A stretch of 64,000 nt of DNA from Chromobacterium alkanivorans. Its GTDB lineage: Bacteria; Pseudomonadota; Gammaproteobacteria; Burkholderiales; Chromobacteriaceae. Below, in pieces: positions 32,632 through 42,977 of the stretch. The notes under the pieces were generated by a model, which was given only the letters and a program-made list of their open reading frames with translations, was not told the DNA's origin and did not search any database. The stretch is from assembly GCF_016937655.1 (NCBI RefSeq), contig NZ_JAFHKL010000002.1, positions 248,001 to 312,000 on the forward strand, written 5' to 3'. Made by a program: the position numbers and the translations under genes. Positions within the stretch are counted from its first letter, which is position 1. Every line of letters begins with the position of its first letter.

Positions 32632-35600
32632 TCAGAACTCTTCCCACGGCGCGTGCGCCAGCGGTTCGTCGACGATCACGAATTTGACGGGCGCGGCGCC
32701 CGCCCCATCGAGATAAGCCGCCTTGAAGACATTGCGCACCAGCGCCAGGCGCAGCCGCTGGCCGCGCGCGCCGGCGCCCAGCCGGATCAGCGCGCGCTGA
32801 TCGCCCGGGGCCCACAGCGTCTTGGTCACGCTGGCCGCGTTGTCGTCCGCCGGCGTCAGATCCAGCCAGGCCTGCTCGGTCATCTTCCAGCGCTTGCTGG
32901 GCGGGGTGTCGTCGCTGGACTCCTCGCTGGGCAGCGGGCGGGTGCGGTGCATGGGCTCGGGGGCGTCTATCATCACCGCCACCGGCTGCGGCGTGGCCGC
33001 GGGATTCGCCTGCTCCCAGAACACGACGATGCGCGGGTCCTTGGGTACCGGCATCGGCTCCAGCCCGGCGGCCATCATCGCTTGGTCCAGCTCCGGCCCC
33101 TGTGGGTCTCGGCTGGCGAAGGCGGCGGTGGCGAAAACACCCTGCATCGCGCCCACCGGCGCGTAGCGGTGCTCGGTCAGCACGCCCTGGAAGGCGGCGG
33201 CGAAGGCGTCGAAGGTGCCGAAGGCGCCGGTGGAGAAATGCCGGCGCAGCACGCGCTCGCCCACGGCGTTCTTGGGCGCGCCGATGGGCACGGCTTCGAT
33301 GTCCAGCACGTAGTCGGTGTAGGGGTCGAGCGGGATAGGCAGGGTCAGCTCGCTGTGGCGCGAGCGGTCGACATTGACCGGGATGCACGGCCCGAACTCG
33401 GCCAGTTTGTCCACCAGCGCGCCTTCGAACGGCGACATCACGCTCGCCTTCACATCGCCCAGCTTGGGCTGGATGCCTCCCTCGTCGCCCGCCGGATGCA
33501 CGATGGGCACGGGATGCTCGATGCCCGGCACGTTCACCTGGGCGAACGAGGCTGCTTTCAGGCGCACGCGCAATTCCTTGCCGTAGGCGCCCCACAATTT
33601 GTCGACATCGTTGGTCCCGAACACCAGGCGCACGTGTTCCTCGCCAAAGTAATGCGCTTCGTCGGCGGCCGGCAGCGTGCACAGCATCCACGGTTCCAGC
33701 GATTTGGGACTGTGGGCGTCGGTGCGGAACCAGAAGTCCTGCGTCTGCGCGCCGCCGTCGGTTTCATTGCCGGCTTTGTCGCGGGCGCGGATATGAACCG
33801 TGGTTCTCAGGTGGTACAGCTCGTCCGGCGCGAGCAAGGCCACGTCGCCGCTGGCGCCGCCCAGCAATTGCTCAAGCACGCCGCGGTTGCGCTGGGTCTG
33901 GCGTTGATCCCAGTCTTCGCGCACAACTTCGCCCCAGCGGGTGAATTCCAGCGCGGCCACGTAGTACGGACGCCCGCTCACCTCGCGCTTCTTGGCGGCG
34001 GCCGGGTCCTTGGCGTGCGGCACGCCTATCTCGATGCGGTCCAGCTTCTCCGCCTTGTCCAGCTTGATCAGATACGGCAGATAGCCCTGCGCCTGCATCA
34101 GTTGGGCCTGCAGCACCACGTGCGACACCGGATCGACCCAGGGTCCGTTGGCGTCGGTCCAGCGCGGCGGCAGGCCGACCAGGCCGAGCGCGTCGGCGTT
34201 GCTCACCACCCGACGGCCGATCTCGGCGCCGTTCACGTCCAGCAGGCGCAGCACCAGGCCGCGCGCCGGCGTGGGATTGGGCGGCAGTTCGCGCCGGGCC
34301 AGCAGCAGGATGCGGCCATCGACAATGGCGCCGCTGTGCACCACGATCACGTCGTCCAGCGGGCCTTGCTTGAAGCCGGCCTGCTCCAGCTGCGCGGCCA
34401 CCTCGCCCGCGCGGCGCTTGTCGCCAAACACCACCGGCAGGCCGATGTCGTACAGCGGGGACGCCAGCAGGCGGCTGTCACAGCGGCGCGGCGGCACGGT
34501 GGAGGCGCCGGGCGCGGCGGCGGTCGGCCCCAGCGTGGCCAGGCCGGCGCTGATCTGCGTCAGCGCCGCGCGGTTGATGACGGTGCTGCTCGCCAGTTGG
34601 CGCACGGTGTCGGCGAACGCGACCGGGGCGACGTCGATACGGTCGGTCCGGCGCAGCGCGATGGACGGCGCGGTGGCGGCTTCCAGCACCGCGCGCCCGG
34701 CGGCGAGACGGCCGGCGAACCCCGACAGATTGAGCGTCGCGGCCGCGCCAGCGGGCGCGGTGACCGGCGGCAGCCCGGGCTTCTGGCGGCACGGCACTTG
34801 CGCGCCCACGATGACGGCCGGCACGATGCCGCGCTGGCGGTCCAGCTGGCGCTTGCCGGTGCGCCAGCGTTCGCTCACGTCCAGCTCCAGATCCGGCGCT
34901 TCCGAGCGCTTGGTCTTGTCCGGGTCCGGCCAGGCGACGCCGTCCACCTGCCAGCCGGTTTCCGACGGGCCGGTGGGCTCGTGCTCGAAGGTCCACAGTA
35001 CGGCGGCGGCGGGCGCGGCGTCGTGGCAGACGGTGCCCCAGCGCTCGGTGATGTTTTCTTCCAGGAACTGGCTGCGCTCCAGCGCCTTGGGCGTGGGGTT
35101 GGGCACCCAGTTCAGCAGGGACAGATTGGCGACGAGGTTGCCTTCGGTGGGGTCGTTCAGCGTCCACCAGGTCGACGGCGTCGGCCCCGGGCCGACCGCG
35201 ACGCCGCCGTCGGCGCGCGTCAGCTCCACGGCGGTCACGTCGTAGCGGTAGGCGTAGTCGCCGCGCTTGACGAAGCCGCCAGCCGGCGCGCCCGGCGACC
35301 CGCCCGGCGTCTGGCCCAATATCGTCAGCGCGTCGTCCACCGGGGTGGCCGACATCGTGATCACCGGAATGGCGTCTATCGGCACCACCGGCAGGGCCGG
35401 GTCGTTGGCGGCCGGCTGCGCGCCCTGGCGCACCGCGTCGCCTATTTTCGAATCGATGCCGCGGTCCACGCCGGTGCCCACCACCAGCGCCGGCGAGCGG
35501 CTGACCAGGCTCACCGCCCGGATCAGCTCGGGCGCGGCCGGAATGATGGGGTTCTGCTCGCCGATGTGGAAATCGACGCAACCCTTGATGCTGAAGAAGA

Positions 35601-38600
35601 ACAGGTCGATCTCGCCGCAGATCTCGCCGTCTATGCGCGAGATCTGCGAGCCGTCGGACTTGGTGCCTATCTGCACCGTCAGATCCGCCGACGCGCTGAT
35701 GCTGATGATGAACAGGTGCAGGTCGCCGCGGACGTAGAGCAGGCCGCCCACGTAGAACGGGTCGAAGCCGAGCACCGCGTTGAAGCCGGCGGTGGCGCGC
35801 AGGTAGAGATTGATCGAGGTGTTGCCCCAGGTGATGGACACCTCCAGCCCCACCGCCAAGCCCACGCCCGATACCGCCGACAAGCCCTTGTACGCGGGGA
35901 TGCCGTGCCCGGACACCATCACGTAGCCCTGGCCGTCGAACACTTTGAGGATGTTGGCGTGGATGGGGCCCGGCAGCGGCCGGCCCAGAGTGTCGCTGCC
36001 CGGGAAGGTGCCCAGGTAGACGTGCCAGTCGCCGCCGTGATTGAGGTTGAAATACGCCTCGATCGGGATGGTGATCTGCACGATGGGGGTAATCTTGAAA
36101 TCGATGGACAGCCCTATGGTCAGCGTGCCGCGGCCGAAGTCGAGATCGATCACGCACAGAAAGGTGCCTTCGGCGTTCTTGTTCTTGAGGTCCGGCAGCT
36201 TGGCCAGCAGATTGGCCTTGACCACCAGCAGCAGGCGCGGTCCCGGCAGTTCCAGCAGAACCATCCCCTTGACGTTGAAGATGATGCCGCCCTCCATCGT
36301 GCCCAGGATGGCGCCGACGCCGAAGGCCCAGTGGTCTATCTGCGGCTTCCACGCCTGCAGATTGGTCGGGTTGCCCTGGGCGCGCTCCTTGAGCCAGGTG
36401 AGCGCCGGCGTCAGCGAGGTGATACCGTCCTCGTTGCGGGTGTAGTGCATGGCGAACAGGCCGAGGAAGCCGTAGATGCCGAAGCCGGACTGCGCCAGCG
36501 GTATCGCCACCGGCAGCTCCAGCTCCAGCGCGATCGCCACCGCCGTGGCCGGCCCGCCCGAGGCCGCCGGGATGTCGGACACCGCGATGCCGGCCGCCAG
36601 CCGCAGCTTGATGGGCACCAGCGATACGTCGATCTGCCCCTTGATCTCGAACGGGTTGGCGTTGATCTCCATATAGCCGCGCCCCTCGATGGTGCCCGGC
36701 ACCTTCAGGCTGGCGGCGAAGGCCGTCAGTTCCGGCGGGCCCAAAGGGTCCACCGGAAGGCGCACTCGCGCCCGTTCTATGGTGATCACGCCCAGATTGA
36801 CCGCGAAGCCCAGGTCGGCTTCGAAGGTCAGCGGATTGGTCCGCGCGATGCGCGCGCCCAGCACCTGGATGATCTGGCCCAGCGGGTCCGGCACGCGCAC
36901 CGCGCCCGGCCCCGACAGGTCGATGGAATAGCCCTTGGACGAATCGAACATCGGCCGCAGCTGGAAGCGGTTGGCCGAGCCCGGCGGATAGCCCATCTGC
37001 AGGCCTATCGCCTTGTAGCGCACCGCCAGCGGCTTGTTGCGCGGAATCTCCAGCAGCTGGAAGCCGCCGATGGACACATTGGCCGACAGCGCCGTCTCCA
37101 CGTCGAACAGCAGCGTGGAGACCCACTGCCCAGCGCGCGTCGTCACGTGCAGCTCGCCGCCGTACAGCACCACGCGCTCCACATTGAACAAGCCCAGCTC
37201 CGCCAGCGCGACGGGCAGCGCCAGCGCGGCCCCGGTCAGCACCAGGGCGCCGACGTCGCCGTCGGCCGGATTGGCCGGCGCGGTGGCGGCCAGCAGCGGC
37301 GTGAACACCGTGGTCATGCCCAGCACGTTGCGGCCGGTGCTGGGAGCTTGCAGCGGCTGGCCGGCCAGCTGTCCCGTCATCACCAGGCCGTCGCGGTCGT
37401 TGGGATCCGCGCCGAGGTAGAGCTTGACCTCATCGGTCTGGCTGGCCGGATCGCGCTGGTAGAGGATCTGGTAGTTGACGATGCCGTCCGACGGGTTCTG
37501 GCTGCCCAGGCCCTGAAAGGTGGGGATGTCGCCCTGGGCGACGCCGCCGTTGCGCAGCCGCTGCTCGGCCGCGGTCTCGAAGTCTATGGAACCGCTCAGC
37601 TCGATGGCGACGAACTGGTCGCGCACGATGCGCACCTTGAGCGCGGCGGAACGGAACCAGTCCGGCGGCGGCGGCGCGGCGGGCGCGGGATCTCGCGTGG
37701 GAATGGTGGGCGGCGGCGGCGGCGGAGCCGCCGGCCGCGTGGTGTCGCCCTGGGTGACGGTGCCCGGCAAGGAGATGGGCCCGAAGCCGCCGATGCTGGC
37801 CTTCCACCACAGGTTGCGCGCGCCGGAGTGCGTCTGCCAGTCCGCGGTCCAGGCCGGCGGCGGAGGCGCCGCGCCGATGTCGGGCGGCTCCAGCGTCAGC
37901 GTGAAGCTGGGGATGCGCAGATTGGCGTCCGGATTGGCCGCCTCCGCGCTCAGTATCTGCTGCAGCGCCCGCGCGCGGCGGCGCGAGAGCAGGTAGTTGT
38001 ACTTGGCCTTGGCGACGTCGCCCTCATAACTGGCGGCGCCGGTCAGCGTGAGCGTGGCGGCGGAAATGCGCTTGAGCGCCGCGCGGTACTGCTGCAGGAA
38101 AGGCGTCGCCGGCGGCGTCCATGCGGCGCTGCCGCTGGGGTCCACCGCCGGCGAGCTGTTGGTGTTGTCGGGAATCAGCGCGTAGTCGGCCGGGTCGCTG
38201 TCCTTGGGATGATCGAAGCGGTAGTAGCAGGTAATGCCGGTCACGGTGCCGCTGCTCAGTTCCGCGCGTATCGTCTTGGTTTGGCCGGCGGCCACCGGAA
38301 TCGTCACCGTGGCGCCGGGGCTCTGCGCCGCGCCGTCCACGGTCCAGGCCGTGGCCGGGTTGGCCGGGTTGAGGCTGACGGTGACGGAGCTTGCGTCCTG
38401 CCGCACGAGCAGCAGCTCGGGCGTGGTCTGCGGCTGCCCTTCCAGCGTGATGGAGGTGGTGCGCACCGTGGCAGGCTGGCCGGGCGCTGCGCCGGGCGCG
38501 GGCAGGCTCTGCGCTGCCTGTTCGCGCCGCGCGGTGATGGTGAGGGTGGCGTTTTTCTGCGGGCTGGACGCGTCGGTGGCGGTGACGCCTATGCTCATGT

Positions 38601-39807
38601 CGGCGACGCCGGACAGGTCGATGTCGTGCACCAGGCCGTTATGCGCGCCGCCGCCGAAACTCGCCTGCCCGACATAGGGCGCGCGCCCTCCGGTGATGTC
38701 TATCACCATGCGCGTGCGCGCCGGCAAGGACGCCTCGGCGGTGTGCTCGCCGGTGCGGCGGATGCCGATGGCCGCGCCGTCCGGCGTGAAGAAGCGCGCC
38801 GACACATTGAGCTGGCCGGCACCCTGGTTGATCACCATCAGCTCGAAATCGCCGGTCACGCCGCTGGATTGGCCGAAACCGATCAGGAAATTGCGCACCC
38901 CGGCGTCCACGGCGAAGTCCTGCATGCCGTTGGGAGCCACGAACAGGCGGATTTCCGGCAGATAGAGCCCGGTCCAGCTCTCGTCGAAGCCGAACTGGTC
39001 CAGCACCTCCGGCGGCGTGTAGCCGTCGGCCAGGTCCAGGGTGGCGGAGCGGAAGCCGAAGCCCACCACCTGCCCGTCGCCGACGAAGGCGTAAGGCGGG
39101 GTCATCGTGATCAGCTGCGCGGCGCCGATGTCGCCGGGATCGTCGATGCCGGTGACGCCCAGCGAGGCGATGGACACGTCCAGCACGGCGGCGGCGTCGC
39201 TGCCCTGCGCCAGGCGCAGCTTGATCTTGGGCAGGGTGAAGAAGACGTCGCTGCGCGAGGTGTCCGGCACCAGCAGGCCGTCGCTCTCCATCTTGGCCGG
39301 CTTGAGGAAAGGCGGCCGCAGCACGATGCCGGCCAGCACCAGATCCAGCGTGAAGCCGGTGCCGGGATAATCCGAAGGCGGCGCGTCGCCGGGAATCGGG
39401 TCCCAGGCGTTGAGCACCGCGCGCACCGGCGCGAAAGCGGCGTCGCCGCCGGGAATGCCGCCCACGCCGTTGGCGATGATGGCGCCCGCCGCCCGCGGCG
39501 CGGACAGGGCGAAGTCCACGTGGGTGTCGGTGATGTCGAACCAGGGATCGCGCCGTCCGGGCTGGGAGCGGGGATGCCCCTCGGTGTTGGACGCCGCCGC
39601 GCGCAAGGTGCCGCTGGACGGATCGAAGCTGATCTCCACATCGCCGGAGAACCGCGCCACGCCGCGGATGACCGTGCCTTCGGAGCCAAACGCCGTCTCG
39701 AAGCTCTCCACATAGAGCACCGACAGCACGGCATGCCAATCCGTGTTCTCGCCCTTGAGCAGATAGGGGCGGAACAAATCCACGAGCGCAAGTTCGGTAA
39801 CCATCAT
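32632..39807 (-). CDS. Giant-operon protein 1: 2391-aa protein of unknown function
   Basis: AAGGAAG precedes two adjacent ATGs at 39807 and 39804; the second has better spacing. The N-terminal third is beta-rich (MVTELALVDLFRPYLLKGEN and onward). Residues about 565-625 resemble an OmpA-type peptidoglycan-associated stretch (LTGAASYEGD...LLSRRRARALQQIL). Residues about 900-1450 are long amphipathic strands such as FKITPIVQITIPIEAYFNL and FNAVLGFDPFYVGGLLYVRG, suggesting an extended beta structure. The C-terminal third resembles Ig-like or scaffold segments. No signal peptide is seen. It leads a minus-strand operon of about 14 kb. Confidence 0.72.
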   Translation of the reverse strand: MMVTELALVDLFRPYLLKGENTDWHAVLSVLYVESFETAFGSEGTVIRGVARFSGDVEISFDPSSGTLRAAASNTEGHPRSQPGRRDPWFDITDTHVDFALSAPRAAGAIIANGVGGIPGGDAAFAPVRAVLNAWDPIPGDAPPSDYPGTGFTLDLVLAGIVLRPPFLKPAKMESDGLLVPDTSRSDVFFTLPKIKLRLAQGSDAAAVLDVSIASLGVTGIDDPGDIGAAQLITMTPPYAFVGDGQVVGFGFRSATLDLADGYTPPEVLDQFGFDESWTGLYLPEIRLFVAPNGMQDFAVDAGVRNFLIGFGQSSGVTGDFELMVINQGAGQLNVSARFFTPDGAAIGIRRTGEHTAEASLPARTRMVIDITGGRAPYVGQASFGGGAHNGLVHDIDLSGVADMSIGVTATDASSPQKNATLTITARREQAAQSLPAPGAAPGQPATVRTTSITLEGQPQTTPELLLVRQDASSVTVSLNPANPATAWTVDGAAQSPGATVTIPVAAGQTKTIRAELSSGTVTGITCYYRFDHPKDSDPADYALIPDNTNSSPAVDPSGSAAWTPPATPFLQQYRAALKRISAATLTLTGAASYEGDVAKAKYNYLLSRRRARALQQILSAEAANPDANLRIPSFTLTLEPPDIGAAPPPPAWTADWQTHSGARNLWWKASIGGFGPISLPGTVTQGDTTRPAAPPPPPPTIPTRDPAPAAPPPPDWFRSAALKVRIVRDQFVAIELSGSIDFETAAEQRLRNGGVAQGDIPTFQGLGSQNPSDGIVNYQILYQRDPASQTDEVKLYLGADPNDRDGLVMTGQLAGQPLQAPSTGRNVLGMTTVFTPLLAATAPANPADGDVGALVLTGAALALPVALAELGLFNVERVVLYGGELHVTTRAGQWVSTLLFDVETALSANVSIGGFQLLEIPRNKPLAVRYKAIGLQMGYPPGSANRFQLRPMFDSSKGYSIDLSGPGAVRVPDPLGQIIQVLGARIARTNPLTFEADLGFAVNLGVITIERARVRLPVDPLGPPELTAFAASLKVPGTIEGRGYMEINANPFEIKGQIDVSLVPIKLRLAAGIAVSDIPAASGGPATAVAIALELELPVAIPLAQSGFGIYGFLGLFAMHYTRNEDGITSLTPALTWLKERAQGNPTNLQAWKPQIDHWAFGVGAILGTMEGGIIFNVKGMVLLELPGPRLLLVVKANLLAKLPDLKNKNAEGTFLCVIDLDFGRGTLTIGLSIDFKITPIVQITIPIEAYFNLNHGGDWHVYLGTFPGSDTLGRPLPGPIHANILKVFDGQGYVMVSGHGIPAYKGLSAVSGVGLAVGLEVSITWGNTSINLYLRATAGFNAVLGFDPFYVGGLLYVRGDLHLFIISISASADLTVQIGTKSDGSQISRIDGEICGEIDLFFFSIKGCVDFHIGEQNPIIPAAPELIRAVSLVSRSPALVVGTGVDRGIDSKIGDAVRQGAQPAANDPALPVVPIDAIPVITMSATPVDDALTILGQTPGGSPGAPAGGFVKRGDYAYRYDVTAVELTRADGGVAVGPGPTPSTWWTLNDPTEGNLVANLSLLNWVPNPTPKALERSQFLEENITERWGTVCHDAAPAAAVLWTFEHEPTGPSETGWQVDGVAWPDPDKTKRSEAPDLELDVSERWRTGKRQLDRQRGIVPAVIVGAQVPCRQKPGLPPVTAPAGAAATLNLSGFAGRLAAGRAVLEAATAPSIALRRTDRIDVAPVAFADTVRQLASSTVINRAALTQISAGLATLGPTAAAPGASTVPPRRCDSRLLASPLYDIGLPVVFGDKRRAGEVAAQLEQAGFKQGPLDDVIVVHSGAIVDGRILLLARRELPPNPTPARGLVLRLLDVNGAEIGRRVVSNADALGLVGLPPRWTDANGPWVDPVSHVVLQAQLMQAQGYLPYLIKLDKAEKLDRIEIGVPHAKDPAAAKKREVSGRPYYVAALEFTRWGEVVREDWDQRQTQRNRGVLEQLLGGASGDVALLAPDELYHLRTTVHIRARDKAGNETDGGAQTQDFWFRTDAHSPKSLEPWMLCTLPAADEAHYFGEEHVRLVFGTNDVDKLWGAYGKELRVRLKAASFAQVNVPGIEHPVPIVHPAGDEGGIQPKLGDVKASVMSPFEGALVDKLAEFGPCIPVNVDRSRHSELTLPIPLDPYTDYVLDIEAVPIGAPKNAVGERVLRRHFSTGAFGTFDAFAAAFQGVLTEHRYAPVGAMQGVFATAAFASRDPQGPELDQAMMAAGLEPMPVPKDPRIVVFWEQANPAATPQPVAVMIDAPEPMHRTRPLPSEESSDDTPPSKRWKMTEQAWLDLTPADDNAASVTKTLWAPGDQRALIRLGAGARGQRLRLALVRNVFKAAYLDGAGAAPVKFVIVDEPLAHAPWEEF

Positions 39808-40130
39808 AACTTCCTTTCTTGGAAAGGAGTTAACGCGTCGGTTGGGCGCTAGAGACTGATCAGAAGAGCATAGACCACCGGCAGCACATATTCCATTAAG
39901 TTTGTGAATTCAATAGGATATGCGCAATGGCAAGCCCTGAAGCCGCTTGAAAGCGGCCAGCCAGGCCTCGCGGAGCGCCGCCGGCGGGACAGGGCTTCAC
40001 GCGCAAAACGCGCGAAGAAGCCGGGAAGCCGGCCCGATTCCGTCGCCGGCGCCGCCATTGTCTATACCAAGGGTGAGTGCCCGCGCTTAAGTTGGCGCAG
40101 CGTTAAGAAGCCATTGAAAATGGGGAGTCC
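39808..40130. other. Divergent spacer between the giant operon and the hybrid kinase
   Basis: No gene is supported here; the 69-aa minus frame lacks a ribosome-binding site. The spacer must hold two divergent promoters. Bases 39933-39996 can fold into a stem (AGCCCTG/CAGGGCT) enclosing a GCCGCT/AGCGGC hairpin, possibly a leader structure. CCTTTC/GAAAGG pairs around the ribosome-binding site of the giant gene (39813-39827) and might mask it. Confidence 0.45.
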
Positions 40131-42848
40131 ATGCTCAGTTCGTTTTTCATTGACGCTTACCAGTCCTATTTATTTCTACCGACCCAATACAATCTGTGGC
40201 TGGTGGCGCTGTCCCTGCTGGTGGCCGTTTTCACCTCTTGTCTGGCGCTGCAGATCGCCGGCCTGGCCCGCGAGGCCAGCGACCGCTGGCTGCGCCGGGT
40301 CGCCCTCGCCACCGGCTCTTGCGCCATGGGCGGCGGCATCTGGGCGATGCATTTCGTCGGCATGCTGGCCTTCAGCGTTTGTAGCACGGTCCAATACGCG
40401 CTGCTGCCCACCCTCCTGTCCATGCTGCCCGCCGTCGCCGCCTCCCTGATTGCCTTGCACTTGCTGTCTCAAGCCAAGATTGACGGCAAGCAGTTGCTGA
40501 TCAGCGGCGCGCTGGTGGGCGGCGGCATCGGCACCATGCACTACTCCGGCATGGCGGCGATGCGCATGACGCCGCTGCTGCGCTACGACCCCGCGTGGTT
40601 CGCCGTCTCTATCTTGCTCGCCGTCTTGCTGAGCACCCTGTCGCTCTGGATCCGCTTTGGGCTGGACAATAAGAAAATCGGCAAGGGAAAGATGACCTTG
40701 CTCAGCGGCGCGGTCATGGGGGTGGCCATTGCCGGCATGCATTATTTCGGCATGGAGGCCGCCCGCTTCATCGGCACGCCGGACCCGGCCTTCCGCAACG
40801 CCTTTGCCGACAACGCGAATCTGGCCGTCGCCATCGCCGTCACCGTGCTGGTGCTCGGCAACATCGTCTTCGTCGGCAATGTGTTGCTGCGTTACCGCCC
40901 TTTGTATCAAAGAACGCTGAGCAATGAGCTGAAGCTGCAAGCCGCCTTCAACACCTCGCTGGACGGCATCATCACCATTGACGAAAAGGGCCGCATCTTA
41001 AGCGCCAACCCCGCGGTGGAGCGGCTGTTTGGCTGGAAGGTGGACGAGTTGCTGGGCAAGAACATCAATCTGCTGATGCCGGAGCCCCACCATTCCAAAC
41101 ACGATCGCTTCCTTTCCGACTACAAGGAAACCCAGATCGCGAAGCTGATAGGCCGGGAACGCGAGGAGATGGCGCTCAAAAAGGACGGCGCCCAGTTCCC
41201 CATCCGCTTGTCTATAGGCAAGGTGCAGCTGCCCGAGCAGGTGATTTACGTCGGCTTCATCGGCGACATCAGCGAACGCCACCGCATCCAGCGGGAATTG
41301 GAAGAGCGCGAGAGCCAGTTCCGCACCTTGATCGACAACATTCCCGGCGTCGCCTTTCGCAGCCACTGCCAGGAACCCTGGAAAATCGTCTTCATCAGCG
41401 AAGACATCGAAAAACTATGCGGCTGGCCCGCAAAATCCTTTCTGGACGGCCGTATTCAGCTGCTGGACGTCATTCACCCGGAAGACAAGGAGAGAGTGCG
41501 CGGAACCATCCGCCACGCCTTGGAACAGCGGCAGCTCTATGTCGTCGAGTACCGCCTGCTCTGCCTGAACCAGCAGGAATGCTGGGTATTGGAGAGCGCC
41601 CGCGGCGTCTACGACGAGGACGGCGCGCCGCTGTTGATCGACGGGGTGATCCTGGACATTTCGGAGAAGAAGGCGGCGGAGTTCGCCCTGATCGAGGCCA
41701 AGAACCGCGCGCTGTCGGCGGTCAAATCCAAAAGCGCCTTCCTGGCCAATATGAGCCATGAAATCAGGACGCCGATGAACGCGATCATCGGCTATACCGA
41801 TGTGCTGCAGGACACCGAGCTGGACGACAGGCAGAAAGGCATGCTCAAAACCGTCAACCACTCGGCCAAAAGCTTGCTGGGCCTGCTCAACGACGTTCTC
41901 GACACGGCAAAGCTGGAGCAGAACGCGCTGGAGCTGGAGGAAGCGCCCTTCTCTTTGCGCGAGGTGGCGGAGCATGTGATCGACATCCTGCGGCTGAGCG
42001 CCAGCAAAAAGGGCATCACCCTGCAGTTGAAATACCCAGCCATTATTCAGCAGGCCTTTATCGGCGACGCCTTCCGGGTGCGGCAGATTCTGATGAATCT
42101 GGTGGGCAACGCGATCAAGTTCACCGCTCAGGGCGGGGTCTGGCTGACGGTACTGTCTGCGCGGGAAAACGTGGTCGTCATCATCCGGGACAGCGGCATA
42201 GGCATGAGCCAGGAAACCCTGGCCAAACTGTTCGAGCCCTTCTCCCAGGCGGACGCCTCGACCACCCGCCGCTTTGGCGGCACCGGCCTCGGCACCACCA
42301 TCGCCTTGCAGCTGGCGCAGAAGATGGGCGGCCGGATCGAGGTGCAAAGCGCGCTCAACAAGGGCTCCGTCTTTCAGGTTTACCTGCCCTTGCGCCCGGC
42401 GCCGCCGGACGCCCTGCCCTGCCTGGAGCCGCCCGACGCGGAGCGCACGCCCAAACCGCCGTCCCCCCTGAATATCCTGGTGGCCGACGACGACGAGATC
42501 AATCTGGACATCGTCTCCATCCTGCTCAAGAAATACGGGCACCGGATCTATACCGCAGCCAACGGCAAAGAGGTGATCAACGCGTGGCAGCACCACGACA
42601 TCGACCTCATCCTGATGGACATTCAGATGCCGGTGATGGACGGCATCACCGCCTGCAAATTCATCCGTCAGGTGGACCCCGACAGCGACAAGCGCGCGAC
42701 GCCCATCATCGCCTTGACCGCCGGCGCGTTCCAGGAGGACCGCGAGGCGGCCATGGCCGCCGGCATGGACGGCTTCATGACCAAGCCCATAGACATCGGC
42801 CGGCTGCAGGATGAGATCGAACGCGTGATGAAGCGCTTGGTGGGCTAG
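40131..42848 (+). CDS. MHYT-PAS hybrid sensor histidine kinase
   Basis: The 905-aa protein starts at 40131 with GGGGAG upstream. The first 250 residues form a seven-helix MHYT sensor with the repeated motifs WAMHFVGM, GTMHYSGM and AGMHYFGM, thought to bind copper or gases. Two PAS domains follow (about 265-390 and 400-520). The HisKA box is MSHEIRTPMNAIIGY (about 540), and the HATPase has N (NLVGNAIKF), DSGIGM and an unusual GTGLGTTI. A receiver domain (about 780-900) has the phospho-Asp in LILMDIQMPVMDG. No HPt or partner regulator is adjacent. Confidence 0.93.
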   Translation: MLSSFFIDAYQSYLFLPTQYNLWLVALSLLVAVFTSCLALQIAGLAREASDRWLRRVALATGSCAMGGGIWAMHFVGMLAFSVCSTVQYALLPTLLSMLPAVAASLIALHLLSQAKIDGKQLLISGALVGGGIGTMHYSGMAAMRMTPLLRYDPAWFAVSILLAVLLSTLSLWIRFGLDNKKIGKGKMTLLSGAVMGVAIAGMHYFGMEAARFIGTPDPAFRNAFADNANLAVAIAVTVLVLGNIVFVGNVLLRYRPLYQRTLSNELKLQAAFNTSLDGIITIDEKGRILSANPAVERLFGWKVDELLGKNINLLMPEPHHSKHDRFLSDYKETQIAKLIGREREEMALKKDGAQFPIRLSIGKVQLPEQVIYVGFIGDISERHRIQRELEERESQFRTLIDNIPGVAFRSHCQEPWKIVFISEDIEKLCGWPAKSFLDGRIQLLDVIHPEDKERVRGTIRHALEQRQLYVVEYRLLCLNQQECWVLESARGVYDEDGAPLLIDGVILDISEKKAAEFALIEAKNRALSAVKSKSAFLANMSHEIRTPMNAIIGYTDVLQDTELDDRQKGMLKTVNHSAKSLLGLLNDVLDTAKLEQNALELEEAPFSLREVAEHVIDILRLSASKKGITLQLKYPAIIQQAFIGDAFRVRQILMNLVGNAIKFTAQGGVWLTVLSARENVVVIIRDSGIGMSQETLAKLFEPFSQADASTTRRFGGTGLGTTIALQLAQKMGGRIEVQSALNKGSVFQVYLPLRPAPPDALPCLEPPDAERTPKPPSPLNILVADDDEINLDIVSILLKKYGHRIYTAANGKEVINAWQHHDIDLILMDIQMPVMDGITACKFIRQVDPDSDKRATPIIALTAGAFQEDREAAMAAGMDGFMTKPIDIGRLQDEIERVMKRLVG

Positions 42849-42977
42849 CCGGCGAAGGCGAGAGCCGCAGCCGGGCCATGCCCTCCCGGGCGGGCTGGGC
42901 TTTTCCCCCGCCTTGCAACCATCCAAGGCTGCGCGGTTCGCCGGAGCTCAAGCGGATGAAACAGACGGAGCTCCCTT

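Noticed and set aside
32653-39852. A 2399-codon open frame on the plus strand opposite the giant gene
   Set aside because: Its product is dominated by Arg, His, Gln and Ala as expected from antisense reading of GC-rich codons, it has no sensible start site, and the minus frame has a ribosome-binding site and protein-like patterns.
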